The position numbers and the translations under genes were made by a program. DNA of 64,000 nucleotides from Vibrio sp. RE86 (GTDB taxonomy: Bacteria; Pseudomonadota; Gammaproteobacteria; Enterobacterales; Vibrionaceae): contig NZ_VTXI01000007.1 of assembly GCF_013114545.1 (NCBI RefSeq), positions 1 to 64,000 on the forward strand. The letters run 5' to 3'. Below are positions 26,064-34,334 of this stretch, in pieces (position 1 is the stretch's first letter; every line of letters starts with the position of its first letter). The notes below the pieces were generated by a model. The model was not told the DNA's origin and searched no databases. It was given only the letters and a program-made list of their open reading frames with translations.

Positions 26064-27242
26064 ATGAAAAAAACACCCATTTTGTTAGCTATGATGATCA
26101 TCGCAACGGGGCAAGTTGGCGTGAGTATTTACCTTCCTGCTCTGCCATTGATTAGCGATGCCTTGAACGCAAACCAAGCCGATATACAACTTCTGGTGAC
26201 CCTTTTTCTTGTTGGTTTTGGTGCGTCTCAGCTTTTCTATGGTCCACTTTCTGATGCAATAGGGCGACGACCTGTGTTCATTATGGGGCAGGGCGTATAT
26301 TTATTGGGGACGCTGATTTGTGTTGGTTTCTCTGACAACCTTTCCATACTGATTGTTGGCCGCCTCTTGCAAGGTTTAGGGGCAGGCAGTGCCTCAGTCC
26401 TAGGCCGCAGTGTACTTCGCGATAGCTATGAGGGCGCGCAGTTAACCAAAGCGTTATCCTATATTTCTATTACGGCTTCTATCATGCCGATCGTTGCACC
26501 GGTGCTTGGTGGGTGGATTTCGTTCTACTTGGGCTGGGAGGCGGTGTTCATCTTTGTGCTACTCTATCTCATCGCCATTTTTACCCTAGGCTATTTCGTA
26601 CTTCCTGAAACCATGAGTTATGGGAAAAGCCGATTTGAGCTGGGTAAAGTAATCAAAAACTATGGCAGTTTACTGACGAACAAACAGGTCATAACCAGTG
26701 CGAGTTACAATTGGGTTAGCTACCTAGCCAGTTTGGTGTCGCTTTCGGTTATGCCGTTCATCCTGCAAAATCAACTTGGCCTTACGGCTGCCGAATATGG
26801 CTCAGTGATGTTGATTCCTTCGGCAGGTCTGATGGTTGGTAGTGTTGCTCTTAATATATTGAATCGATATTTAGGTGTTCGACAGCTATTAGCGTTAGCG
26901 ATCTCTATCATGATTTTAGCCGGTGTTTGGCTTCTGTTGACCCCGGTGTCACTCTTTAACTTGGTTTGGGCATTTTCACTGTTGACCATTGCACAGGGTT
27001 TGTCTTTCCCGCTTTCTATCAGTTTGCTTCTTGAGCCCCATAAAAGACAGGCTGGGTCGGTCTCTGCGCTGTCGGGCTCTATTCAAATGTGTGTGGCAGG
27101 GGCGTTTGGCGGTTACTTAGTTAAGTATTGGGTCGGTAGCCAAGTTTCAATGGGTGTTTTCTACTTAATGTGTGCGTCGATTATGGCGTTTGTTCTGACT
27201 GTTTCTCGAGAAAAAACAACAGTAGAGCAGGAGTTTGCTTGA
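26064..27242 (+). CDS. Bcr/CflA-family multidrug MFS exporter
   Basis: The 392-residue inner-membrane protein has twelve predicted helices. Motif A in loop 2-3 reads YGPLSDAIGRRPV and the drug:proton antiporter motif C region lies near SIMPIVAPVLGGWISFY. The ATG at 26064 is chosen because CAGGAG precedes it; a start 15 codons earlier would add a hydrophilic stretch before helix 1. It is divergent from a LysR gene. Confidence 0.88.
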   Translation: MKKTPILLAMMIIATGQVGVSIYLPALPLISDALNANQADIQLLVTLFLVGFGASQLFYGPLSDAIGRRPVFIMGQGVYLLGTLICVGFSDNLSILIVGRLLQGLGAGSASVLGRSVLRDSYEGAQLTKALSYISITASIMPIVAPVLGGWISFYLGWEAVFIFVLLYLIAIFTLGYFVLPETMSYGKSRFELGKVIKNYGSLLTNKQVITSASYNWVSYLASLVSLSVMPFILQNQLGLTAAEYGSVMLIPSAGLMVGSVALNILNRYLGVRQLLALAISIMILAGVWLLLTPVSLFNLVWAFSLLTIAQGLSFPLSISLLLEPHKRQAGSVSALSGSIQMCVAGAFGGYLVKYWVGSQVSMGVFYLMCASIMAFVLTVSREKTTVEQEFA

Positions 27243-27293
27243 ACGCGAGTTAAAGGTACAATGCGCGCAAATTCCCATAACGAGACGATAATT

Positions 27294-27644
27294 ATGGAAC
27301 ACAAAGAGTTCGAAGTGCTAGTGAAGGCATTGTGTGAGCAAGAAAACCTTCCTCAAGCGTTAGAGATTTTGAAAGCGAGCGAAGATCAAGAAGTGGCGGA
27401 AGCGGCTCAATCTTTGGCAGGCCAATTTGCACTAGCTGAAGTGGATGGCGCTAAGCGTATCTATCATGTGACTACTCAAGCAAACGAGCAAGGCGAAGAG
27501 CAGGAGTTCGTTGAACATGTGATGGACGAAGGCGATGAAGTGATTCGTTTCGTTGCTTGGTTCTTTGACGTGATGTTCGATGTTAAGCGCAAAGATACAT
27601 ACCAAGTTGCTGGCAAGACGTATCAGCAACCAAAGCGCGCATAG
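27294..27644 (+). CDS. conserved hypothetical acidic protein, 116 residues
   Basis: Not recognised. It is an acidic, helix-rich cytoplasmic protein (MEHKEFEVLVKALCEQENLP ... EFVEHVMDEGDEVIRF). The start at 27294 is preferred because TACAAT at 27257-27262 looks like a -10 box, placing transcription start shortly before this ATG. The in-frame ATG at 27261 has its own AAAGG and cannot be excluded. It follows the MFS gene by about 50 bases. Confidence 0.65.
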   Translation: MEHKEFEVLVKALCEQENLPQALEILKASEDQEVAEAAQSLAGQFALAEVDGAKRIYHVTTQANEQGEEQEFVEHVMDEGDEVIRFVAWFFDVMFDVKRKDTYQVAGKTYQQPKRA

Positions 27645-27684
27645 TGATAAAATAGAGTGATCTAGTTCTTGTTTTTGTTTTTAA

Positions 27685-27700
27685 TGTGATTAAAATCACA
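27685..27700. promoter_or_regulatory. perfect CRP-type palindrome
   Basis: TGTGATTAAAATCACA is an exact TGTGA-N6-TCACA CRP half-site pair. It ends 24 bases before the ATG of the 44-residue protein, unusually close for activation. The perfect palindrome could also fold as a small hairpin. Confidence 0.6.
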
Positions 27701-27724
27701 CTCCTTGAATATGAGGAGTCAATC

Positions 27725-27859
27725 ATGAATCACGAATTAGGCAATGCATACTTAGGTCAAATGATCGCAAAACAAGCTATGCAAGACGCATTCTATGGTA
27801 AGCCTAAAGCGAAGAAAGCTTCTTTCATCAAACGTATGATGAAGAAAGTGGCAAAATAA
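27725..27859 (+). CDS. small basic protein, 44 residues
   Basis: This short open frame has a strong Shine-Dalgarno (GAGGAG) nine bases before the ATG. The product begins MNHELGNAYLGQMIAKQAM and ends in a very basic tail (KPKAKKASFIKRMMKKVAK), suggesting binding to nucleic acid or the membrane surface. A strong terminator follows 48 bases later and a perfect CRP-type site precedes it, so it looks like an independently regulated gene. Confidence 0.7.
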   Translation: MNHELGNAYLGQMIAKQAMQDAFYGKPKAKKASFIKRMMKKVAK

Positions 27860-27907
27860 TCGCGAAGTGAAACGGAATTTCAGCTTGGGTACTAAGTCGT
27901 AAGCACT

Positions 27908-27941
27908 AAAAAGCCCCGCTCTAAATTGAGCGGGGCTTTTT
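27908..27941. terminator. strong bidirectional terminator
   Basis: Perfect 14-bp stem (AAAAAGCCCCGCTC / GAGCGGGGCTTTTT) with a 6-base loop, shared by the 44-residue gene and the convergent glutaredoxin gene. Confidence 0.95.
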
Positions 27942-27956
27942 GCATTTATACGTCAG

Positions 27957-28556
27957 TTAAAGGGCAACTACGTTATCAGGAACCGTGCTTAAGCCTTTTT
28001 CCTCAACCCAGGCACTTAGGTTGTCGGCACCACCAATGTAGTGACCATCTAGCCAAATCTGTGGAACGGTAACTGGCGTTTTCTCACCAATGATCGCTTT
28101 CACTTCAGGGATCATCCGATACAGAGCAGCACTGTCTTTGACCACATCGTAGTATTGGTACTCAATGCCTGCTTCATCAAGAATCTTTTTCGCTTTTACA
28201 CAGTATGGGCAGGTGGCTTTACCGTAAACAATATTCCCTTTCAGGGTGTCTCGCTTTGTCCACTCTTGAATGATTGACTGAACTAACACGCCACGGTTAA
28301 GTGCTTCACCTTGGCTAATGACCTTACCTTCAACCATCAGGATTGGTGCATGCCAAGCGCCCACTTTTAACGGCTCCCACCAGTGAGAAAGCCAATCTTT
28401 CAATTCCAACTCGACAGGTATTCCAGCTAACTCATTCTCAAACGTATCGGTGAGGATATCTTTGGTCAGCGTACATTCACCACAAGGAATGTTAACTTTG
28501 AATGGTCCCCAGCTTCCACCCCAGCGATATAGCGTTAGTTTAATTGGATCTGTCAT
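27957..28556 (-). CDS. two-domain thiol protein with C-terminal glutaredoxin
   Basis: The 199-residue protein has an N-terminal thioredoxin-like domain with CGEC (about 25-28) and a C-terminal glutaredoxin domain with the dithiol CPYC (about 117-120), a cis-Pro (TPVTVPQIW) and GGADNL for glutathione. Two redox centres in one chain could act as a relay. GGGAG precedes the ATG. It is a monocistronic gene ending at a strong shared terminator. Confidence 0.85.
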   Translation of the reverse strand: MTDPIKLTLYRWGGSWGPFKVNIPCGECTLTKDILTDTFENELAGIPVELELKDWLSHWWEPLKVGAWHAPILMVEGKVISQGEALNRGVLVQSIIQEWTKRDTLKGNIVYGKATCPYCVKAKKILDEAGIEYQYYDVVKDSAALYRMIPEVKAIIGEKTPVTVPQIWLDGHYIGGADNLSAWVEEKGLSTVPDNVVAL

Positions 28557-28618
28557 AGAGTTGTCTCCCTTAAATTCCTATGACTAATTAGAAAGTTATT
28601 CATTGGAAAAACTTTCAA

Positions 28619-29500
28619 CTATTTCGACTTTTTTGTTTCCCAGCGAGTAATAAAGGCGACAGAAGCAATGATGATCGCTGCCCCTAGCCATAATCGACCT
28701 GGTGGTACCCAGCTAAACACCACCCAACCGGCGAGTACATTCAAAGGTAATTTAGCATGGTCGAAGGGTTGAACGAACGACGCATCGGCCACCGCATAGG
28801 CTTTAACAATAGCCCACTGAGCCAGAGCTGTCATCGCGCCCGCTGCAATTAATACTACCCACAATGTGGCATCTGTTGGTGTTTGCCAATCAGGCAATGC
28901 CAGCAGAATGTTAAAGGGCGTAATAAGGATAAGTAGATACACGACCATGGTCGACGGAGAGTCATTGGAAGAGAGCTTTTTCACCATCAGTGAGTAACAT
29001 GCCCAGAAAAACGCGGCGCCAACAGGGAGCAAAGCGGCCCAGCTGAATGTGTCTGACCACGGCTCTAGAATGATCATCGCGCCGACAAAACCAGATAAGG
29101 TTGCAGCCCATCGTGCTATACCGACTTTTTCTTTGAGGAAAAGCCCAGAACCTATGGTGGCAAAGAGAGGTGATGTCATTAATAGCGCAATACCTTGCCA
29201 AATAGGCACAGGATAAGCCAAAGCCCACAGCCACAATTGAATACCAATGACCGAGAGGAAAACACGAAAAACGTGCATGCCCAAGTGTTCGGTGCGTAGA
29301 GACTTTCTGATGCCGAGTGTTTTTAAATACGGAAGGATGACAACCAATGCAATCGCATATTGGATTAAGGCAACCGTTGTTGAGGAGAGACCGTAATTAA
29401 TACTGGCTATTTGTGCAAGGCTGTTCACTATCGCGAATGCAAGGCCTGCGGTTAGCATCCAGCTTGCGCCTTGAACAGGGCGGTGTGTCGTTGTGGTCAT
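28619..29500 (-). CDS. EamA/DMT-family transporter
   Basis: The roughly 293-residue protein has ten hydrophobic segments in two EamA repeats (GLAFAIVNSLAQIASINYGLS; QPFDHAKLPLNVLAGWVVFSW in the second). The start is uncertain: 29500 (MTTTTHRP) gives the usual short cytoplasmic N-terminus, whereas the ATG at 29536 adds 12 residues, and neither has a good Shine-Dalgarno. The substrate is unknown. A MITE-like repeat lies directly upstream. Confidence 0.85.
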   Translation of the reverse strand: MTTTTHRPVQGASWMLTAGLAFAIVNSLAQIASINYGLSSTTVALIQYAIALVVILPYLKTLGIRKSLRTEHLGMHVFRVFLSVIGIQLWLWALAYPVPIWQGIALLMTSPLFATIGSGLFLKEKVGIARWAATLSGFVGAMIILEPWSDTFSWAALLPVGAAFFWACYSLMVKKLSSNDSPSTMVVYLLILITPFNILLALPDWQTPTDATLWVVLIAAGAMTALAQWAIVKAYAVADASFVQPFDHAKLPLNVLAGWVVFSWVPPGRLWLGAAIIIASVAFITRWETKKSK

Positions 29501-29576
29501 GATGTAAGTGTCTGAAAAATGGATAGGCTGAATCATACGACTTTATCTGAATAAGATCATTAGACGAATCTGAACT

Positions 29577-29742
29577 TATACCAACCTAAATAAATATCTG
29601 TTCATTCTTGCTTGCTAAAATCGCTAATAGCTTCGTTATAGATTTTGTAGGTAGGTCAACTAGCTAGCTGCAATCTATGCCTTGCTCTAAGCGATTTTTT
29701 CTGCGCAATTATCTGAGCACCTATTTATCCAGATTGGTATTA
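29577..29742. repeat. MITE-like element with terminal and internal inverted repeats
   Basis: The roughly 166-bp element starts TATACCAACCTAAATAAATA. The reverse complement of its right end starts AATACCAATCTGGATAAATA, giving imperfect terminal inverted repeats of about 28 bp. Internal pairs AAAATCGCT / AGCGATTTT and ATAGATT / AATCTAT make the whole a long hairpin. There is no open reading frame. It lies between two EamA genes, and a deleted copy is at 20121. Confidence 0.7.
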
Positions 29743-29775
29743 TAATTCAATAAAATCGAATGATTCAGCACTTGG

Positions 29776-30690
29776 TTATTTTTTGTTTAATGAATATACC
29801 GAGATGACAACTAATATCAGCCCCATTGCGTGCCATATCGTAAATAGCTCATCCAGTACCACCACAGCCATACCGGCAGTGATTGCTGGCCCAATATTGC
29901 TGGTTAAACTCAAGGTTGTTGGTGTCAGCCTAGCCATAGCTGCTGCAACAAGATATGAGGGCAGCACCGTACAGAAGATCCCCAATAGGACGCCAATGAA
30001 AATCAATTCTTGGCTCCATTGACTAGGGCTTGCGCCACTAAAATAAAGATGTACAAGAATCGCAATGCCCGCACTACCCATTCCGATACTCGTAAACAGT
30101 GAGCTCCCCAATTTACCGATCAAGGGTTTGCTCCATACCAAGTAGAAAGCAAAGACTAAAGCGGAGCCCATCGCCAATACACTACCTAACACTACGGACT
30201 CACCCAGAGTGGAAATATCGTGAACAACAATAAAGCCAATTCCCATATAACCAATCAGTGCTGAGGTGATCACCCTGCGATTTGGCTTTTGGCCATAAAA
30301 AATCCAACTAATCAAAACAACAAAGGTGGGAAATAAGAAGATCAATAGTCGCTCTAACTGGGCAGAAATAAACGCCAGTGAAGCGATATCAAGAAAGCTG
30401 GCTAGGTAGTATCCCATTACACCGATACTCGCGGCCTTCACACCGTATAGACGAACCTTAGTGCGGTTTTCGCTTTGAAGGCACAGGTAAGCGAGGGTTA
30501 AGGCATAAATAGGCAGTGAGCTGAAGGCCCTCAAAGTCATGATGGAGGTCGCATCGCCACCATACTGGTAGGCCAGTTTGATGAGTACGGGCTTGATGGA
30601 AAAGAGAACACAACCTGCAAGCGCAAGTATTACGCCAAACTGAATAGTATGAGAGCGATGGGTTGGAGCGGCTTGAGTCTGTTCTGTCAT
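29776..30690 (-). CDS. EamA/DMT-family transporter under leader-peptide control
   Basis: The 304-residue inner-membrane protein has two EamA repeats (VILALAGCVLFSIKPVLIKLAYQYGG; LTPTTLSLTSNIGPAITAGMAVVVL). The ATG at 30690 is preceded by AGGAACGAGAA. Upstream lie an 18-codon leader peptide with four consecutive Leu codons and three hairpins, the last covering the start codon itself (see 30690-30821). This is unusual for a DMT gene and suggests an amino-acid-linked substrate, perhaps branched-chain. The direction of transport is not predictable. Confidence 0.88.
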   Translation of the reverse strand: MTEQTQAAPTHRSHTIQFGVILALAGCVLFSIKPVLIKLAYQYGGDATSIMTLRAFSSLPIYALTLAYLCLQSENRTKVRLYGVKAASIGVMGYYLASFLDIASLAFISAQLERLLIFLFPTFVVLISWIFYGQKPNRRVITSALIGYMGIGFIVVHDISTLGESVVLGSVLAMGSALVFAFYLVWSKPLIGKLGSSLFTSIGMGSAGIAILVHLYFSGASPSQWSQELIFIGVLLGIFCTVLPSYLVAAAMARLTPTTLSLTSNIGPAITAGMAVVVLDELFTIWHAMGLILVVISVYSLNKK

Positions 30691-30821
30691 TTCTCGTTCC
30701 TAGTGAGGTTAGTATCAAAGGGCAACGAGAAAGAGAAGATTCTGGCTACGTTTCTCGCAGCCAGACATAGGTTTACCTACCGGCTACAGGCATTTAGGAG
30801 AAGGAGCCAAAGGTAGGTAAA
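30690..30821 (-). promoter_or_regulatory. attenuator-type leader of the EamA transporter gene
   Basis: In mRNA order: segment 1 TTTACCTACC (30821-30812) pairs over 10 bp with segment 2 GGTAGGTAAA (30781-30772), extended by GGCT/AGCC. Segment 3 TCTGGCTGCG (30765-30756) pairs over 10 bp, including one G-U, with segment 4 CGTAGCCAGA (30750-30741), loop AGAAA, followed by pyrimidine-rich AUCUUCUCUUUCUC. TGTAGCC at 30788-30782 can instead pair with GGCTGCG of segment 3. Finally TTTCTCGTT (30732-30724) pairs over 9 bp with AACGAGAAA (30698-30690), covering the Shine-Dalgarno region and the A of the AUG. Confidence 0.7.
30741..30765 (-). terminator. attenuator hairpin (segments 3:4)
   Basis: 10-bp stem (TCTGGCTGCG / CGTAGCCAGA) with a 5-base loop and a U-rich but C-interrupted tail. 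It is a possible intrinsic terminator between the leader peptide and the transporter gene. Because the tail is not a pure U-run, premature termination may be partial. Confidence 0.55.
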
Positions 30822-30833
30822 TACGAATTTCAT
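30777..30833 (-). CDS. leader peptide MKFVFTYLWLLLLNACSR
   Basis: This 18-codon open frame has Shine-Dalgarno AAAGGAT six bases before the ATG. It contains Leu-Trp-Leu-Leu-Leu-Leu (CTT TGG CTC CTT CTC CTA) followed by Asn-Ala. The LLLLNA core matches the leu operon leader LeuL of E. coli (GLLLLNAS). The stop lies inside segment 2 of the first hairpin, so a ribosome stalled at the Leu codons would change the RNA fold. The end LLNAC also resembles a lipobox, so a micro-lipoprotein is the alternative reading. Confidence 0.7.
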   Translation of the reverse strand: MKFVFTYLWLLLLNACSR

Positions 30834-30906
30834 AATTTATCCTTTAAAGATGAAAATCCAGACTAACGGTATCGTATAGATAATGCAACTGCTTGTATTA
30901 GGAGAC

Positions 30907-32244
30907 CTAGGCTGATTGCATTTTCAGTTCAATCTGATTTAACGCTCTTTGATACATAAACCATGCGCAGATGCCTGCCAGAACGTTACCGACAAGCGCG
31001 CCCCAGAACAGACCTTCAATGCCACCGACTTGAGCACCCACCCACAGACAAGGCAAGAAGAAGGCAAATAGACGCAACGCTGAAATGGTCAGTGCCGTGT
31101 ATGACTTACCTAGCGCATTGTTTATCGAGACCATCAGCATACAGATGCCCAATGGCCCTAAACTGACAGGCACCACCATGAGGTGATAATTAAGGATACT
31201 TTCTACTTCGGCTTCGCTGGTCATAAGCAGTGCCAACCCATCTGATGACGCCCAAGTGATCAGAGCAATGACAAACTGGAAACCAATAACGAATTTACAC
31301 GCAATAATTACTAGCTTACGAATATCGGCAAGATTATTCGAACCGAGGAGTTTTCCGACCATAGGTGGCATCGACATTGTTAAAGCCAATACGGAAACGA
31401 TGGCGAAAAACTCATATCGAGAACCCAACGCCCAAGCTGCGACTGCCGCTGTGCCGTAACCGGCTAATAATTTTGTTGCCAACATAGAAGAGAGTGGAGG
31501 AAGCAATTGACTGATCATGGCTGGCCCCATGATGTTGCCGATAGAACGGATGCTTTTTCCGACATTCACATCGTTCCAATCGAACAAAGCCCACTGCTTA
31601 CGGCTTACTTTAGGTACGATGAACAAAATGCCTAGACCAAACGCAACAATCGTCGCGACCGCCGCCCCATTGATTCCCATATCTAAAGTGAAGATGAAAA
31701 TTGGGTCAAGGACAAGGTTTAGTCCGCTGGTGACCATCATCATGGTTCCCGGAAGCATGGTATTACCATTGGCTCGACAGACACTGTAAAGGAAGTAGAG
31801 TACCGCACCCGTCCAAGAGCTGACTAACCAGTAAATCCAGTAGCTATCGATGATAGGGAACACAGATTCAGGTGCGCTCAACATCAATAAGATAGGCTCT
31901 CTTAATAGGTAAATCAGGACAGAAAAAACTGCAACACCAACACTACCCATCACGATAACGAGGCCACCAAGTTGCTTCGCATAGCGCTCTTGTTTTGCAC
32001 CGATGGCCTTTGCAATTACCGCAGTGGTCGCGATGCCAAGGCCAACCTGAATACCAATAATGATCATCTGGATAGGCAGCGTGAAACCTTGTGCCGCCAA
32101 AGGGAGAATCCCCAGCTGACCGATAAAGGCACTATCAACGAGTTGAAAACTCATGATCGAGAGAACGCCAAACAGCATAGGCCAAGTCATCTTGAATAGC
32201 TGTTGGCCTAAAGAGGGGGATGAATCTTGTGTTGTTGAAGTCAT
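30907..32244 (-). CDS. MATE-family efflux protein
   Basis: The roughly 445-residue membrane protein has twelve predicted helices and MATE repeats (MTWPMLFGVLSIMSFQLVDSAFIGQLG; LGSRYEFFAIVSVLALTMSMPPMVGKLLG). The start at 32244 (MTSTTQDSSPSLGQQ) gives the normal short N-terminus; an upstream in-frame start adds 16 residues. MATE proteins exchange drugs or organic cations for sodium or protons. It lies upstream of the leader-controlled EamA gene on the same strand, with no clear terminator between. Confidence 0.88.
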   Translation of the reverse strand: MTSTTQDSSPSLGQQLFKMTWPMLFGVLSIMSFQLVDSAFIGQLGILPLAAQGFTLPIQMIIIGIQVGLGIATTAVIAKAIGAKQERYAKQLGGLVIVMGSVGVAVFSVLIYLLREPILLMLSAPESVFPIIDSYWIYWLVSSWTGAVLYFLYSVCRANGNTMLPGTMMMVTSGLNLVLDPIFIFTLDMGINGAAVATIVAFGLGILFIVPKVSRKQWALFDWNDVNVGKSIRSIGNIMGPAMISQLLPPLSSMLATKLLAGYGTAAVAAWALGSRYEFFAIVSVLALTMSMPPMVGKLLGSNNLADIRKLVIIACKFVIGFQFVIALITWASSDGLALLMTSEAEVESILNYHLMVVPVSLGPLGICMLMVSINNALGKSYTALTISALRLFAFFLPCLWVGAQVGGIEGLFWGALVGNVLAGICAWFMYQRALNQIELKMQSA

Positions 32245-32414
32245 AGCTTTTTTTTCATCGGTTTTGAGCAAGTTGGAACAGACAAATTGCAACCAAGTAT
32301 TGATTCAATTTAGTACAAACCGAGGCAACTTGGCCTCGGTTTGCTGTGGTTTCATTTACATCGTTACGTTGCCAGCCAAATTCAAGGGGTGGCTAACACA
32401 TTCATGCAAAATGA

Positions 32415-34334
32415 TTACTCTTCCTTGAAATCATCGGCGTAGCCTTTTGGAGGCGGTGTCCATCCGCGCTCTCCTGCTTCATGCTTATCGTTTCGATCCG
32501 CTTGTATCGCCGTTTTAATTTGCTCTTCTAAGTGCATAAACAGCTTACGATAGTTGTTGTCGAAACGTTCACCTTCAGAATCGTCTTCCCATGCTTGATA
32601 AAGCATATCTGACTTCTTAGATTCAACACGTTTATAAGCGGACTTCTGTTGCTCAACCAAAAACGGATGATAATCAAGTTCGCGCATCGCATGAGCACCA
32701 AGCTCAAGTGCAGAGTGGTAGGTTTCCAATTCAACAATGTCAGCGCCAGCTTGACGAAGCAGGTAGCCGTGGCCTCGGTCAAATGCGCGAGCCAACACTT
32801 TGACATTCGGATAAGTGTGTTTGATGTGCTTAGTTAGCTCAATACACGTATCTCGGTTGTCGATGGCGATAACGACCATTGCAGCATCTTCTATCCCTGC
32901 TGTGTGCAGAAGGTCAGGGCGGCTAGCATCACCAAAGTAGGCTTTCGTATTGATCTGACGCATTACGTCAACTTGAGCGGCTTGTTGATCGAGTACTACT
33001 GTCTTGATGCCATTTGCGACCAGTAGGCGGTTAACGATCTGACCGAATCGACCGATACCAGCGATGATCACCGTACCCTGTTCATCAATGGTGTCTGCTT
33101 CTTGATCGTTAGATTGCTGCTCAAAGCGCGGCAAAATAACTTTATCAAACAGAATGAACAGACCAGGAGTGAGGAACATCGATAGCGCAACTACGAGAGA
33201 GAGCGTTTGAGCGATATCTTGTGGAATTACGTGGTTTTGCACCGTAAAGCTTAATAGTACGAAACCGAACTCACCGGCTTGAGCAAGACTTAGCGTAAAC
33301 AACCAGCGGTTGCTGTTTTTGATTCTAAAGATGAGCGCCAGTACATACAGGATCAGTGCTTTTAGAGCCATCACACCCAATGTCATGCCGATAATGGCAG
33401 CAAAATCATTGAACAGAATAGTGAAATTAATGCCTGCGCCGACAGTAATAAAGAATAGGCCTAACAACAGACCTTTAAATGGGTCGATGTTCGATTCAAG
33501 CTCATGACGGAACTCACTGTTTGCCAGAACTACACCCGCAAGGAAAGTACCCAGTGCAGGAGAGAGGCCAACTAAGCTCATTAATGCTGCAATACCAACA
33601 ACAAGCATGAGTGCTGTCGCGGTGAAGATCTCGCGTAGGCCAGAACTTGCAACGAATCGGAATAGTGGGCGACTCAGGTAGTGCCCACCAACGACCAGGC
33701 CAACAATGGAAGCAATAATGACAAGGCCATACGCCCAACCCGGCAGGCCACTGACTAAGCTCAGCTCTTCATGATGATCGGCTGCTGCGCCAACCGCATT
33801 CTGCGCTTGCTCCACCAATTCTGGCAGCGCCAGCAGAGGAATAAACGCAAGCATTGGGATTACGGCGATATCTTGGAAGAGCAAGACAGAAAAGGCATTT
33901 TGGCCGCCTTCTGTTTTACTAAGCCCTTTCTCGTTAAAAGTTTGCAGAACAATAGCGGTAGAAGAGAGAGCAAAGATCAAACCGATTGCTAAGGCGATCG
34001 TCCAAGGCTGTTCGAAGAAAAGTGCGATGCCCATGACGACTGCGGCAGTACCACCAACCTGAAGTCCACCAAGCCCAATCAAGCGATTACGCATTGACCA
34101 CAGCATTTTAGGTTCAAGTTCGAGACCAACAAGGAATAGCATCATGACTACGCCAAACTCGGCGAAGTGTTGAATCGTGGTTGTCTCTTCACCGACAAGG
34201 CCGATGATTGGGCCAATTACAACGCCCGCAATCAAATAGCCAAGTACTGAGCCTAGGCCTAAGCGTTTTGCAATCGGCACGGCAATGACCGCGGCGACAA
34301 GGTAGATAAACGCCTGAAGGAAAATACCGGTCAT
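32415..34334 (-). CDS. kefB: KefB-like potassium/proton antiporter (CPA2) with RCK domain
   Basis: The 639-residue protein has twelve or thirteen membrane helices (1-390) with the CPA2 signature SNIDPFKGLLLGLFFITVG, then a RCK/TrkA-N Rossmann domain (about 405-525: VIIAGIGRFGQIVNRLLVANG, YFGDASRPDLL) and a charged tail. Kef systems release potassium and acidify the cytoplasm during electrophile stress and are gated by glutathione adducts. The upstream ancillary gene overlaps by four bases. Orthology to KefB rather than KefC rests on this KefG-like partner. Confidence 0.87.
   Translation of the reverse strand: MTGIFLQAFIYLVAAVIAVPIAKRLGLGSVLGYLIAGVVIGPIIGLVGEETTTIQHFAEFGVVMMLFLVGLELEPKMLWSMRNRLIGLGGLQVGGTAAVVMGIALFFEQPWTIALAIGLIFALSSTAIVLQTFNEKGLSKTEGGQNAFSVLLFQDIAVIPMLAFIPLLALPELVEQAQNAVGAAADHHEELSLVSGLPGWAYGLVIIASIVGLVVGGHYLSRPLFRFVASSGLREIFTATALMLVVGIAALMSLVGLSPALGTFLAGVVLANSEFRHELESNIDPFKGLLLGLFFITVGAGINFTILFNDFAAIIGMTLGVMALKALILYVLALIFRIKNSNRWLFTLSLAQAGEFGFVLLSFTVQNHVIPQDIAQTLSLVVALSMFLTPGLFILFDKVILPRFEQQSNDQEADTIDEQGTVIIAGIGRFGQIVNRLLVANGIKTVVLDQQAAQVDVMRQINTKAYFGDASRPDLLHTAGIEDAAMVVIAIDNRDTCIELTKHIKHTYPNVKVLARAFDRGHGYLLRQAGADIVELETYHSALELGAHAMRELDYHPFLVEQQKSAYKRVESKKSDMLYQAWEDDSEGERFDNNYRKLFMHLEEQIKTAIQADRNDKHEAGERGWTPPPKGYADDFKEE

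Noticed and set aside
30690-30833. Guanidine-II, TPP, lysine or glycine riboswitch upstream of the EamA gene
   Set aside because: None of the conserved cores (ACGR loops, CUGAGA, the lysine internal loop or the glycine tandem aptamer) is present. The Leu-rich open frame explains the hairpins better.
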